The translations under genes and the position numbers were made by a program. A stretch of DNA of 64,000 nt, from assembly GCA_021613335.1 (NCBI GenBank), contig JAJTWR010000314.1:1623501-1687500 (forward strand). The letters run 5' to 3'. The DNA is from Whitmania pigra (Eukaryota > Annelida > Clitellata > Hirudinida > Haemopidae). The notes below the pieces were generated by a model. The model was not told the origin of the DNA, made no database searches, and saw nothing but the letters and a program-made list of their open reading frames with translations. Within the stretch, counting starts at the first letter, position 1. Every line of letters begins with the position of its first letter. This document shows positions 1-11,749 of this stretch, piece by piece.

Positions 1-125
1 TCGACCTTTAGCTTCATTATTAATGAAGTAAACTATTAAAAAGAAGCATTAACGATCATTACGTGACCGATCGAACAACTGGTGGTGGTGGTGACGATAA
101 TCTTGATACTTGTTGCTCCAAACAG

Positions 126-345
126 TTGGACTCGTTGAACCAGGAAGAGCTAGCTTCGAGGCTTGTCTTGAACTGCACGAACGATTACATCCAGCCTCAG
201 TACTTGAGGAACGTGTCTGTGATGATCATCGAGGTGGTTGGTGGTTATTAATTTGGCTGATGAACGTTGTTTTTGATTTTTTTCTTTTTTAAGTCTTTAA
301 ATCTGTCGGCATGAATTATTATTATTATTATTGTTATTATTATTA

Positions 346-381
<36 letters not shown>

Positions 382-1303
382 TTTTCATTTACGGTAATAA
401 CATGCTTATTTATAAAGCACCATAAGACTCAGTGTCTTAGAATTATTTATATTGATCTTATGTCAATCATAAGGAGTGATTCTGTTAAATTTTGACTTTT
501 TGTGTCATTCTCCAGGTGAACAACTGCAATGCACTGGATCAACTGGTCTTGGATGAAACACAGAAGTGCTTTCCTGATGCAAAATTGGCTCAACTCAAGA
601 GTGGGGGGAACTTCCCATTCATCAGTCGAGCTGAAGACATCAACATCTTCATTCAGGTAGCCTTCAGTATCACCTGGTGAATTTTATTAAAATATTTTAA
701 CAGCACTAATAATATTGATAATGACATCAGTAATACTAACAATTGCTGTCGAAAGATGGACAAGTAGTAGTGATTACAGTAATTTTAGCTACTGTTGGTT
801 TGATTGGGAGTATTACATTAAAATTGTTATATTTGTAATCGGTCAATAGATAAATTTACTTTTTGAACAGTTATGGTTACAAAAGGAAATGTAATTATCA
901 TGCATCTTATCTTCATCCAAATTATCTCTTAATTGCCTCCTCAGATCCACATGAAGCCTTTCCTAACCATGAAAGGCTGTTCACCCATCACTGGGGACAA
1001 CATCCTGACTTCCATTGTAAGGGAGGCAGAAGCCCTTTTGATTCCCTCTATCATGTCTCCACTCGAACAAGACGAGACTTTGGAGCCCAATGCTGCTGCA
1101 AAAAGCCAAGAGTCTCCATTGTATTCCAATATGTAAGCAGATTTCCTTGTTATTGGAATTGCAATTGCATTTGCATTAAGGTGTTGTTGCATTTGTTTTC
1201 CTTCAGTTCAGCCTCGTCTCAGAATGATCTCCAGCCTGTGCCACCCAAACCACTGGGAAATTTTGAAACCGTGCAGGTCGACATTGAAAGAACTGATGAT
1301 TAG
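126..1303 (+). CDS. SPG21: Maspardin (SPG21) - 3' part of gene, last four exons
   Basis: Maspardin is an alpha/beta-hydrolase-fold protein of the endosomal/trans-Golgi system that binds CD4 and is linked in humans to Mast syndrome. I recognise it from the C-terminal third of the family: LNQEELASRLVLNC, then KSGGNFPFISRAEDINIFIQ, which align with human maspardin LGQSELASRLTLNC and [20 protein letters not shown]. Exons read as 126-233, 516-656, 945-1132 and 1207-1303. Each has AG/GT borders and the frame is kept across all three introns; the last joins AAT AT|T TCA and ends at TAG 1301-1303. Earlier exons, with the hydrolase core, lie left of the window. The tail after the conserved block is lineage-specific and rich in Q and P. 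Start of the first exon shown is inferred from the CAG at 123-125. Family call is firm; exact splice sites are inferred. Confidence 0.88.
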
Positions 1304-2031
1304 CCCTCTGCCTCACTTCCTGCTTGAAATTTATTCATGGCTTGAATATACTAGCTAATTTTTTTTATAATGACAGATAATTTTGGCCAAGGAAGGATTT
1401 AAGTTGATAAACTTTGCTTTTGGGAACCACATTTTTGGTGTGAATGCTTGGATGGGACTGCTTATTACTTTTTCTGAGTAACTCGGCTTTATCAAAAAAG
1501 TTTTCTACTTGTTGAAATTTGCGGTTGAAGGTTGTTCGTGGTTCGGCGGTTCGTGGCTATCCCGCTTGGAGTCTATTATTGGCTTGTTAATTGCTAAAAC
1601 TCGACTGGGTATTTTAGTGGTAATGGGAGAGATGGGTTGTTTTCGTCCTACAGGATCACCCGGTATTAAACCATATTAGCTTAATTGCGCTTCTTAGGTT
1701 CTTACTTGCTCAATTAGATTGGGGAGTTTGTTTACGGTTCGTTTTCGTTCGGATCGGATTCGTCACGATTGCTTTTGGTTGTTCAATGGGGTATGAGATT
1801 ATGGGTGTCGTCTGCTTCAGCAACGAGTTGCGAAGACCAGGAGTCAATTTTCTGTAATTTTAAGTCGTGTACAATGTGACGTCTGGGCCAGGATACAGCA
1901 ATATTCGTTCTCATGTATTGTAAAATGTAGTATTTCGTCTACTCTACAATCAAAACATATTTCGATTTTAATCTGGAGAAGTCGTCATCTAGTCATTTAT
2001 ATGCAGCACTAGTCGGTCTTGGTGGGAAACA
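1304..2031. other. Intergenic / SPG21 3' UTR
   Basis: No coding potential on either strand that I can support. It should hold the SPG21 3' untranslated region and the promoter and 5' UTR of the downstream coiled-coil gene. It is less AT-rich than most intergenic DNA in the window. Confidence 0.4.
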
Positions 2032-4585
2032 ATGGCCGCACCATTCAGCAAAATTGATTTTATTCTGATTTTGAATTTTATGGAAAATGAATTGAAGTCA
2101 AAGGATGAGATAATAGAAGCTTTAAAGGTAAAACTGGCTTTTTTTGTCTGATGGCTAACTTCCAAATGACTTGTTTTATGTTACATTTTATGTCACATTT
2201 AGTAATTACGAGTCATTTGAAATATCTAAGCAGTTTGCTGTAATTCTGATGAATAGAAAAATTAAAAATCTAGAGGGAATTTAAGATTTGGTTGGTAATT
2301 GATTTCTTTGTTTAGTTTGAAATTGCTGGTGCCAAATTTGCCAGAATCAAACTTAATAATTATTTTGGAACCCTACTATTTTTTTGTTCGTTAAAGTGAG
2401 TAATTTCTCTTTCTCCTTCAGAAGTATAAGCAGTATTCACAGTCAAGTGAAACGAAATATGGAAAGATAGGTCCCGGTCGGAGTTCTTCAAGGTCTCCTG
2501 CCACAGACCCAGGTCCAGAGAAGAAAAATTTGTCCAACGATGAGGAGAATGGTGATTATGGCATCGACCCACTGGCCAAGCTGAACAAATTGATAGAATC
2601 TCACAAGATCATAACCGATGGACTTCGAAGTCGACTTGCCGAAGTGTCTGATCTTTGCGAAGAGGTCAGTAAGGCATCATTGTTCATCTTTTCACTGTTT
2701 AATTATTTTGCGCCGATGTCGATCCTGATGATTGTCTGACAATGGTTTTGTAGATCGTATGAATCTTGTAACATTCTATGATGAAACCACTTTATTGCTA
2801 TTGACATTTGGGTCATTTACCTGAATTTACTTGCCTTCCATGCAATCTATTACACGTTTGATGAATTTAAACCCGTTGCTACAAGTGTTTATCAATGTCA
2901 TGGCCACAGTATCGTGATTTCTGACCATTTACATAGTTCTCATTATTATTATTATTGCCAAGCATCATTCCATTAGGTTTCAGAAGCCATGGTTTTTGAA
3001 AATCTCAAGAAGGTCAGGTATGAGGATGAAAGTCCACTCGACAAACTGGCTTTTGATGTGCACTCACTCAACAGACAGGTTGAAGTTCTTGGTTGCAATT
3101 GTTTTGTTTAAGATGCATCCATAATCCAATATAACATTCATTATAATCATTTTAATGAAATTAGAGTTTCCACTTTCAGCACAAGAAATGTGTCTTTTTG
3201 GATGCTTACTTTTCTGCTTGTAATTACTTCCTTCTGCATTTGCTTTTCTTCGAGTTATTTGTTTCACTCCATCTATCATTAAATAACGGAATGTTTCCTT
3301 CCAGTTGGAAGACTCCAGGCAGGAATCTCGTTCAAATGCCATGAGACTCCAGGAGACTCGAGAATTGGAAAGACTGAGTCGTAGTACGAGGAGAGGCCAC
3401 ACAGTACTCGTTAAACTCATCTCGAGCCGGGCAAAACTGGGATCCGAGATAAAGTCCAAATGTCAGGAAGTGAACTCTCTCGAGGAGGGCTTAAAGGCCG
3501 CAAAACTTAGGTCAAGGCAACTAGAAGAGAAGCTCCTGCAATTGGTCGAGGGAGTTTGCAATCCATCCAATCAGAGGAAGAGGATGAAGGCAGACGATAT
3601 GAGCAAGGAGATGAACAGGCTGCTCATGAAGGTGAAACTTATAGAGGAACAGAACTCCAGGCTCTCGAGCAAGGTGACTGACATTGGAAACAGACATCCA
3701 CATCTGCATCACAATCATCACCATCACCAGCAATATCAGCATCATTTCCATCATCTGCCACAACAGGTAAAGTTGTCGGACAAAGACTGTTCCCCTCCTT
3801 CTACCTCTCCACTCCTCAGACCGATATTGGCAGCAGGATCGAACCCTGACCCCAGCGCCTCTTTGACCTTGAGGTCGCCGCTTCATCAACAGCCCATTCA
3901 AGGGCCTTATCTTAGCTCCACAGCCATCCAGATTCTCCAGCTGAGAGAGGCAGACAAAGCAGTCCAGAAGAATCCACAGCAGGCCCAGACCAGCCAGGGT
4001 CCTGCATATCCTCCCCTGATATCGTGCAACAATGCTGCTCCTCATTCTCTGAGGGAAACTGGTAAGTCAACAGCCAGACCGGATGCTCGATCGACTCTCA
4101 CTCCTCCATCATCCGTTTTGCAAATTAGAGGTTCACCATCCAGGGATCAGCCATCCAAAGTCATTAATGTCAACATTGTCGCCGGAGGGAGATTGAACGT
4201 TGCCAAGGAGTCTGAGACGACTCATTTCAAGATCGCGGACGAAGACCACTCGAATCGACAGAAGCAGCTTCGACTGCCCTCTGCCACTGCCTCGATCGCT
4301 TCCTCCGTTCCGCTCAGATGGCCCAACTCCGAAGCCAGTCAAATCGGTGCTGGATCGCACTTCCAACATTCTGAAGGGCGAGCTACCTCCATTCAGCAGC
4401 AGAAACAGCAACACCTCCAGTCCCCAAAACCGGGACGCTTTTCGTCTGCTCGGTCTGCTGCCGTGTCGTCTGGCACCGCAACCTCTTCTCCCTCCCTTGG
4501 ACTGCAGAATCGTTCCCAGAAGGTCAATCAGATCCTGTCGACCTTTAAACCCTCTGCCACTCAGAGTTCCACAACCTCGTCTTGA
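2032..4585 (+). CDS. Coiled-coil protein of unknown function, four exons
   Basis: Predicted protein of about 570 residues. Exons: 2032-2127 (starts ATG, MAAPFSKIDF), 2422-2664, 2977-3078 and 3305-4585 (stop TGA 4583-4585). All three introns are phase 0 with GT-AG ends, and the exon lengths (96, 243, 102 nt) are whole codons, which supports the model. The first 240 or so residues are heptad-like and rich in E, K, R and L (for example LKSKDEIIEALK, RLAEVSDLCEE, SRQLEEKLLQLVE), so a long coiled coil is likely. Then follows a His-rich stretch (near 3700-3760), and a Ser/Pro/Gln-rich tail likely to be disordered. I do not recognise an orthologue. A scaffold or cytoskeletal role would fit but is only a guess. 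The exon borders were found from frame continuity, not from homology. Confidence 0.7.
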
Positions 4586-5519
4586 GACGTCTGTCCTTGG
4601 GCGGGTGTCTCGACTGCACGTGTCTTATCGCTTTCTTTCCTTCCGCTCATCTCGTCTGCTTTTTTCCGTGATCCGCACTTTTTGCTGGCCAATCACTCGT
4701 CACTTTTGGAAGAGCACTGTTCCAGAGATCTGCTTCCAGGAGCTCAGAGCATCTTTCCCTCTTCTCCGTGGTGAAACGTTCTTGATCTTGCGTACCCTCG
4801 AGCTTTTGTTTGCTCGTCCATGCGTGATTCGTTGTGCATGTGAGGTGCGAATGCTTTCGTTCTGCAGTTCTTTCGGTTGGTCGATGTCTGATTTGCTGTT
4901 CTATTTTCGTGTGCATATAAATAGATTTATATTATGGATGGTTCGTTCCTTGTTCACTTTGCGAGCTGCTACACTTTGTGATTGTTATTGTTGTTAGCGA
5001 TACGATGATGTAATTTTTTTGTTCATTTTATTCATGCCAGCAAGTACTGCTTCGAATGCTGCTGTTGTCTTTTATGGAGGCAATGGAGACGACGACGGTG
5101 ATGATGATGATTAGTTTGAGTGATGGTGGTGTTGATGATGGTGATAAGCAAGGAGATTATACATAATTTATTACAATAAAAATGAAACGTAATTCCGGCA
5201 TAGCTTCGTGCACTGGAATGCAAGATTTTATGGCTATTTGATTTCCATTTGGTGTCCAAAATCTTTTGAAATGAATAAAGAGAGTCATCATCACCGTCAT
5301 CATCTTCAGCAAAGCTTGAAGTTTCACACTCCAATGCCCACTCTAGATGCCAGTTTTGGAATTGATGTTTACCAAAAGTTAACTGAGATGAGCTGATTGA
5401 CTATATCCAAAGTTAAGATTCATTGGGCGGCATCTTTTGTTCTATTGGCATCAGACCATCATTAGATCCCATGAATTAAAATGGACAAGTTTTCACAGAG
5501 CCTAGAGATGTGGGCACAA
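4586..5519. other. 3' UTR / intergenic
   Basis: Follows the stop of the coiled-coil gene. It contains AATAAA-like hexamers near 5173 and 5273 and short GAT/ATG-rich microsatellite stretches (5090-5150). No gene is supported. Confidence 0.4.
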
Positions 5520-5596
5520 ATAACATAACATAACATAACAATTATTTATAGTGGTTAAGAAGACCTGGATCTGTGTAATAACCACTCTTTTTAGTC

Positions 5597-8233
5597 CTAA
5601 TATCCGAATTTACTTAAATAAATTTTGAATTTATCTATTGTGTCAGCATGGATGGTTTCCTTATCTAGTTTATTCCATAAGGAAACCACCCTTGAACTGA
5701 AATAATTGTTTTTCAAGTTTCCCGAAGCCTTCCTGTATAATTTACAATCGTGCCCTCTAGTAGAAACACTTTTTGTGGCTTCGAAAAACTGTTCAGGCAA
5801 AAGGCCTTCCCTTCCCGATAAAATTTTGAATGCCTCGATGAGGTCCCCTCTATTTCTTCTCTTTTCCAGAGTCGTTAATTTACATCTATTTAATCTTTCC
5901 TCGTAACTAAGCTTTCCAAAACCATCTATCATCCTGGTTGCCCTTCTTTGTACTCTTTCCAACATCTCTACATCCTTCCTCAAATGAGGGTTCCATACTT
6001 GCACACAGTACTCAAGGTGTGGCCTTACTAATGCCTTATACAATCTCAGTATTACATCCTTGTTCCTGCTTACTACTGTTCTTTTTATCATTCCAAGTAC
6101 TCTGTTTGCTTTTTTAGCAACTTCCATGCACTGTAGAGATGCTTTTCCATTGTTCTGCATTATTACCCCCAGATCTCTTTCCTGATTTGACTGCTTCAGA
6201 ATGCTTCCTCCAAATGCATATTCGACTTTCGTGTTTTTGCATCCCATATGCATAATGGAGCATTTGCTTACGTTGAAAAGCATCTGCCAATCTTCTGCCC
6301 ATTTGAATAACTTGTTAAGATCTTCCTGAAGTGTATCTACATCTTCTTGCTTGCTGACACTTCTTGCTACTTTAGTGTCGTCAGCAAACTTAGATAACTT
6401 AGATCTTATGCCATCATCCAGATCATTTATATATATGCAGAACAGTACAGGTCCAAGCACCGATCCTTGTGGGACGCCGCTAAGTACTGGTTGCCACTCT
6501 GAATAAATTCCTGCTATGCCTACCTTCTGTCTCCTATCTGTAAACCAGTTTGTAAACCAATGTAATAGTTTGCCTTCAATCCCACATGCACCGAGCTTTT
6601 TTTGAAGCCTTTGATGGGGCACCTTGTCAAATGCTTTTGCGAAGTCTAGGTACACTACATCTACAGCCTTGTCATGATCAACCCACTCATAAATTTCTTC
6701 AAAAAACTCAAGTAGGTTGGTAAGACACGATCTGTTCTTAGTAAAACCATGTTGGCTCTTTCCAATCACATCGTTTCTTCCAAAAAAAGTTGATACAGCC
6801 TCTTTGATCATTCTTTCCATTACCTTGCAAACTATAGAAGTTAAGCTTACTGGCCTGTAGTTGGATGGCAAACCCCTACTTCCCTTTTTGAATAGAGGAA
6901 CTACTATTGCATCTTTCCAATCTCTTGGTATTGTTCCTGAATCAAACGATTTGACAAATAAGATTGCCAATGCTTCTCCTATAGCTGTTCTTGTCTCATA
7001 TAGTAGTTTAGGATGTAGGTTGTCTATTCCAGGGCTCTTGTCTACTTTCAAATTTTCCAGTTGCTTAATTACCCCTGTTTTTGAGAAGTTTACTGTATCT
7101 AACTTTATCTCAATCTGTTGGATTCTCCTTGGCAGATCTGGTATATTCCCTATTGTTTCTTTAGTAAAAACTGAACTGAAGTAGCTATTTAATATATTGG
7201 CTGTTTCCTCTACTGAATCAACTGTTTGCCCCTCACTATTTTGTAATGGTCCAATTTTGTCCCTTACTTTTTGTTTACATCTAACGTATCTGAAAAAGCT
7301 CTTGCTATCGCTTTTAACATTCTTTGCTAATTTGTTCTCATATTCTAGTAATGCTTTTTTATTAATTCTGTTTGATGCATTCCTTTGTTTCTGATATTTT
7401 TGTTTTAAATCCTTAAGCTCTCTTTCCTCTTCCTCTCCAGAATTGATTTTTGTCATTTCTCGTAATTTCTTCCATGCTTTATACTTAGCTCTTTTGCATT
7501 TGATGACCTCCTTCGTAAGCCATGGCTGTCTTTTCTGAGTTCTGCCTCTGCTTGGGATATATTTATCTACAACTAGATTTAGCTCTTTCTTGATTATTGC
7601 CCAAGCTTCTTCTACATTAGCAGATTCTATTTTTTTAGCTAGGTTTGTTTTCTCTAACTCATTCCGTATTTTATCATAGTCAGCCTTAAAAAAGTTTTTA
7701 GAATCTAGGTTCTCTTTTTTTAAATCCTCGTTGTCTAAATAAATGTTCCATCTGACAACTTGATGATCACTTGTTCCAAAGTGTTCACCAACTGTTAGGC
7801 CTTCCACTAAGTTCTCATCTGTTGTTAATATCAAATCTAATGTGTTTTTACCTCTTGTGGGATCAGTGATGTGCTGGAATAAGAAGTTATCATTTGTTAC
7901 ATTTATAAAGTTTATATCCTCAGGTCTTTCTCCTTCTAAAGTGTTCCAGTTAATATGGTAGTTAAAGTCACCCATTACTAGCATAAATTCCTTACTGGCT
8001 TTGTATAATATCTCATTTAGTCCAGTATCCTCTTTAAAATTTGGTGGCCTGTAGCAAACCCCTAAAAGAAGTTTGAATTTACCTATGTAAATATCACACC
8101 ATAAACTCTCTTTAAAGTTTTTATTTTGAAATTCCTTTCTTTCTATTACTTTGATATGATTCTTAATATAAATTAATACCCCTCCTGCTCCATGTCCATT
8201 TTCTTTCTGTCCCTCTCTGTCTTTCCTTAACAT
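5597..8233 (-). CDS. CR1 ORF2: APE endonuclease and reverse transcriptase
   Basis: 878 residues from the first Met. Endonuclease signatures: VMGDFNYHINW and SDHQVVRW (the catalytic D/N and the SDH motif). Reverse transcriptase signatures: YRPVSLTS, VVYLDFAKAFDKVPH (motif A Asp), SGVPQGSVLGPVLF (motif B) and KFADDTKVAR (motif C, FADD). All catalytic residues look intact. The true reading frame continues upstream of this Met without a stop to at least 8460. That stretch encodes the missing endonuclease N-terminus (NARSIVSK, then PDIIGITESWA), so translation must begin by reinitiation, frameshifting or a non-AUG codon. The upstream frame overlaps the end of ORF1 in the -1 frame. The enzyme nicks the target and primes reverse transcription of the element RNA in the nucleus. 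Confidence 0.88.
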   Translation of the reverse strand: MLRKDREGQKENGHGAGGVLIYIKNHIKVIERKEFQNKNFKESLWCDIYIGKFKLLLGVCYRPPNFKEDTGLNEILYKASKEFMLVMGDFNYHINWNTLEGERPEDINFINVTNDNFLFQHITDPTRGKNTLDLILTTDENLVEGLTVGEHFGTSDHQVVRWNIYLDNEDLKKENLDSKNFFKADYDKIRNELEKTNLAKKIESANVEEAWAIIKKELNLVVDKYIPSRGRTQKRQPWLTKEVIKCKRAKYKAWKKLREMTKINSGEEEERELKDLKQKYQKQRNASNRINKKALLEYENKLAKNVKSDSKSFFRYVRCKQKVRDKIGPLQNSEGQTVDSVEETANILNSYFSSVFTKETIGNIPDLPRRIQQIEIKLDTVNFSKTGVIKQLENLKVDKSPGIDNLHPKLLYETRTAIGEALAILFVKSFDSGTIPRDWKDAIVVPLFKKGSRGLPSNYRPVSLTSIVCKVMERMIKEAVSTFFGRNDVIGKSQHGFTKNRSCLTNLLEFFEEIYEWVDHDKAVDVVYLDFAKAFDKVPHQRLQKKLGACGIEGKLLHWFTNWFTDRRQKVGIAGIYSEWQPVLSGVPQGSVLGPVLFCIYINDLDDGIRSKLSKFADDTKVARSVSKQEDVDTLQEDLNKLFKWAEDWQMLFNVSKCSIMHMGCKNTKVEYAFGGSILKQSNQERDLGVIMQNNGKASLQCMEVAKKANRVLGMIKRTVVSRNKDVILRLYKALVRPHLEYCVQVWNPHLRKDVEMLERVQRRATRMIDGFGKLSYEERLNRCKLTTLEKRRNRGDLIEAFKILSGREGLLPEQFFEATKSVSTRGHDCKLYRKASGNLKNNYFSSRVVSLWNKLDKETIHADTIDKFKIYLSKFGY

Positions 8234-8442
8234 CTCATAGCCATCAATTGCTAGCTCAGAGTTTTGAATACTTTCTTTTGCCCAAGACTCAGTAATGCCA
8301 ATTATATCTGGCTCCTCCGTATCGACAATTAGCTCGAGTTCTGTCCTTTTAGTCTTACTAACTATACTTCTAGCATTGGCATAAACACATTTCAGAACTC
8401 TTACTCTGTCTATATCCTTACTTAAATGATTAATTTCTAATC

Positions 8443-9336
8443 TTACCTCCTCCTCAGCTTTTCCAGCTTCATGTTGCCTGGTTGGCCCTTCACTCTGAAA
8501 ATGTAGTCCCCCGACTGATCTTCAGCTTGCTTTTTCTTCGCCTCTTCCAACAGTTTCTTGCATTGCTCTCTTTCTGCTTTAGTCAAATCATGGCAGACAG
8601 AGATGCCTTTGAATTTGCTTTCTGCAGTTCGTAATTTTGGAAGTGATTCCAAAACTAGTTTCTTTGATTCTCTTTCCCTAAATTGAATCATTAGTGGCCT
8701 TACCTCCTTTGTATCCTTACCTATCCTGAATACACTTTTGATGTCACCACTATCACATTTTACACCAAGTACATTGTTGATGAAATGCATAGCAGTGTCT
8801 CTATCCTCAGTTTTCTGTTCTGGCTCACTTTTAGCTTTGCTTTCTTCGAGCCTGTACAGTATAATGTTGTTCCTTCTCTTTTCTCTTTCGACTTCCTCCT
8901 GAGCAATGGTTTTTGCTGTACTAATTTTTTTGTCCACAACTTGTACTCTGTCTTCAATTGTTTTCAATTTTGCATCTACTCTTTTCTTTACAATTTCTGT
9001 CCATGCAAGACCCTTGCTTTTAGTACCAGCTTCGGCTGTCATGTCAGCCTCGACTGAGACAAGTAAGCTCTCTACTTTCTCCTCCAGCTTTGAAACTTTA
9101 TTTTCCACAAGATCTCCTCCTACTTTGCCGCTTTCTATAGTCTCCAACTTTTTTTCGAGCAACTCGATTTTGTGACTTTGTTCCTTATTGATACCTATGA
9201 GTTGTTCGAGTCTTTCGACGACGTCTTTCATTCGCACACAGTTCTTGCAAATTTGGTTTAGATTCAAACCCTCGACACTTCCATACATTTCGCATTCTTG
9301 GCATTTTTTAAAATCTTTAAAACTTCTCGTAGTCAT
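8443..9336 (-). CDS. CR1 ORF1: zinc-finger, coiled-coil RNA-binding protein
   Basis: 297 residues. The N-terminus has a four-Cys pattern (CQECEMYGSVEG then ICKNC) that looks like a small zinc finger. It is followed by a coiled coil (residues about 35-90, EKKLETIESG region), then an RRNNIILYRLEES block typical of the RRM-like domain of LINE ORF1 proteins, and a Lys-rich C-terminus. By family analogy it packages the element RNA. The stop (TAA, 8443-8445) overlaps the open ORF2 frame. The start ATG at 9334-9336 is the first in frame and begins the conserved MTTRSFKDF seen in both copies. Confidence 0.8.
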   Translation of the reverse strand: MTTRSFKDFKKCQECEMYGSVEGLNLNQICKNCVRMKDVVERLEQLIGINKEQSHKIELLEKKLETIESGKVGGDLVENKVSKLEEKVESLLVSVEADMTAEAGTKSKGLAWTEIVKKRVDAKLKTIEDRVQVVDKKISTAKTIAQEEVEREKRRNNIILYRLEESKAKSEPEQKTEDRDTAMHFINNVLGVKCDSGDIKSVFRIGKDTKEVRPLMIQFRERESKKLVLESLPKLRTAESKFKGISVCHDLTKAEREQCKKLLEEAKKKQAEDQSGDYIFRVKGQPGNMKLEKLRRR

Positions 9337-9430
9337 TTTAGCGAAGTTTTCACTAGAGCGATAATGCGTCGATTCTCTCGCCGAAATTGTTCTCGAAAAT
9401 TGTGGTTAAAAGTAGTGGATTGACGCTTGT

Positions 9431-9817
9431 TAATTCTTGTCTGTGGTATACAATACATTTAAATTTAATACAATTTATGTATTACGTGTTTAGATGTCAT
9501 ACTTCTTGGAAAACGTCTCAACACATGTGATTCTCTCACATAAATGTTGTAATTTAATTAACAGAGTATTCGCCTAAAACGAAATGTTATAGTATTTATT
9601 CTTTTATGTGAAACAAAGATTAATAATAATTACTTTTGTAAAAATTAAATAAAATAATCAGATATCAGCTAAATAATATTCAGTGTCTTTTTTTTTAGCC
9701 CAGCACAACCGCGGCAGCTAATTGCAGGCAGTGCGATATCACAAATCCTCGGTTCTTTACACATTTTGCATCGTCTCCCTATTCAGTTGAGTATACAAGC
9801 TCCAGCTTATTATCAAC
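9431..9817. other. Upstream region of Akirin
   Basis: About 390 nt of AT-rich DNA between the LINE 5' end and the Akirin start. The last 110 nt (9700-9817) are more GC-balanced and probably carry the 5' UTR. No TATA box or other element is clear enough to call. Confidence 0.3.
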
Positions 9818-10378
9818 ATGGCCTGTGTAACTCTCAAGCGATCGTACGAATTTGATCCAGTTTTCGGTTTTCCTCAAGAAAGTTTCGCCAAGAGAATAAA
9901 ACTATCAGATGATAAGATAGACACTTACCACAACCTTAGAATGGCATCAAAGAGCTGTCAGAGGAGTTCTCTGAGAGAAATATCTGTCAGTCAAAAGAAC
10001 CATTTCTACAAGAACTCGAAGTTACATCACGAACGAATAATGGCCCGTAGAGAGGCCTATGAATCGTCATTCTCTCTGAAAGACAATCCCTGTAAGAAAT
10101 CTAAATTCAACTTTGAAGAACCCAAGGCCGCCTCTGTGACTCCACAAAAACCTAGCAAAACCAGGATTAGTATACCAACCGAGGGACCACTATTGTCCAC
10201 ATCAGCTGCCGGCTACGTGTGCGACATGGTGGTCGGTGAACACGAGAAAAAGCTGAGGGAGCACTACGAAAGAGTGCTCAACTCAAAACTGGCTTCACAG
10301 CTCGAAGGATATGTCAGGCATAACCTCGAAATTCTCAGGAATCGTTACTTCTCTTCCAGTTTTAGTTACGCATCATAA
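9818..10378 (+). CDS. Akirin: Akirin, intronless
   Basis: 186 residues. Akirins are small nuclear proteins that bridge transcription factors (NF-kappaB/Relish in innate immunity, Twist in flies) to chromatin remodellers. Seen here: N-terminal MACVTLKRSYEFDPVF, matching the family's MACGATLKRTLDFDPL; a basic KRIKL nuclear-localisation motif near residue 30; and the family C-terminus, EHEKKLREHYERVLNSKLA, ending SFSYAS against vertebrate PASYVS. Length fits the family (about 180-200). The ORF is a single exon, whereas animal akirin genes are usually split. A retrocopy or intron loss is therefore possible, but the protein is intact. A poly(A) signal follows at 10615. The middle of the protein is divergent. 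Confidence 0.87.
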   Translation: MACVTLKRSYEFDPVFGFPQESFAKRIKLSDDKIDTYHNLRMASKSCQRSSLREISVSQKNHFYKNSKLHHERIMARREAYESSFSLKDNPCKKSKFNFEEPKAASVTPQKPSKTRISIPTEGPLLSTSAAGYVCDMVVGEHEKKLREHYERVLNSKLASQLEGYVRHNLEILRNRYFSSSFSYAS

Positions 10379-10614
10379 ATAATAGACCCCCTGTCAGGGT
10401 AGAACCAGTTTAGAAGGCGGTTGACTGGTTAGCGTTAGTTTTATGTATATATTTCACAGGAAGTTACTGAGTGCTTAATCAGTTATTTGAATTTTAAGAG
10501 GGCGATATTTTTTTAGATGTCTGGACTGGAGTTTATATCTGCTACCGTGTGCCAAAGAATTATTAATTCAATTTCGGTGGCTAATGGTGTTCTAGGACTT
10601 GTTTATTTTTACTG

Positions 10615-10620
10615 AATAAA
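10615..10620 (+). promoter_or_regulatory. Poly(A) signal of Akirin
   Basis: AATAAA about 235 nt after the Akirin stop, followed within 35 nt by a long (AAT)n tract. Likely 3' end signal. Confidence 0.55.
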
Positions 10621-10648
10621 ACATTTTAATTTGAAATCTTCAATATGT

Positions 10649-10880
<232 letters not shown>

Positions 10881-11749
10881 AATTAAAGAAATTTTAATAT
10901 TACACGCGTGTTATGTTCGATTTTACTTACCACGCACCCCCTATGCGTGCTATAATCGTATGCGTGTTATGCTAGATTAAATTTACATGAATTTGATTTG
11001 CGACCAACAAAAAATAAAATCATTTAAATGATAACACAGACTGTTGATTGTTTTTAGACTATATTTTTAATTTTAAATAGTTTATAATTGATTTGGCGTT
11101 AGTGCATTGCATACAGATCTTTCGATATGTGCTTACAGAAGCCTGTGACAAAACATTCACGTTAATCATTGCATTGTCCAGCTCTCGAATTTATGAATTT
11201 AATTGAATTTAACATAAATTAATTGAGGGTAACTATAGGAAACTTGTAGGGTGTTGTACTATTTTATGAATTTGCATCATAATTTTTCAACTCTTTATTA
11301 CTCATAATTATAATTGAAGCTAATGTTTTCAGTTTATGTGACAATGTTTTTTTCAGCACTGGTGGTTCAGACAGTTTTGGTTGGTGCTGTTTAATCTTTT
11401 AATAGTCAAACATCACATGCATGGACTTATTGTAGCAAATGTCTTCAATCTCTTAATGGTCTTGCTATAAAAACTCTTTGAACACTTCTCAAAAGCATGG
11501 AACAAAATAGATACAATCTTGGTAATAATGTCAGTTATCAGTCTTTTTCAGTCTTTATTGGAAATCAAAATGGAAGTCTTAGCCCATTCTCTTGGAACTC
11601 ATCATGAAGATTCAAATTGGTAATTGTAATGAATTACCACCACTGCTTTGGCTTTTTCTGGTGATGAGTCACTTGATTTTCTACATTGCTATAAGAGAAA
11701 ATCATGAAACCCATTGGATGGTATAAATTATATGCAGCTTTTGGCCACA

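Larger units (their letters stand above)
5520..9430 (-). mobile_element. CR1-type non-LTR retrotransposon (LINE), copy 1
   Basis: Two-ORF LINE read on the minus strand. The 3' end lies at the left and finishes in a short tandem repeat, TTATG on the minus strand (ACATA on plus, 5520-5540). The 3' terminal short repeat, the APE-type endonuclease and the RT sequence place it in the CR1 clade by known family features. The right (5') limit is uncertain. Sequence shared with copy 2 ends near 9367, and copy 1 may extend to about 9430. Both ORFs are open, and the two copies in this window differ at only a few residues, so the family has moved recently. No target-site duplication was identified. Confidence 0.85.

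Noticed and set aside
3521..4045. Minus ORF of 174 residues
   Set aside because: Antisense shadow of the coiled-coil exon.
4200..4997. 265-residue plus ORF overlapping the coiled-coil gene
   Set aside because: Shadow of the Ser/Pro-rich exon in another frame, running on into UTR; Arg/Leu-rich with no domain.
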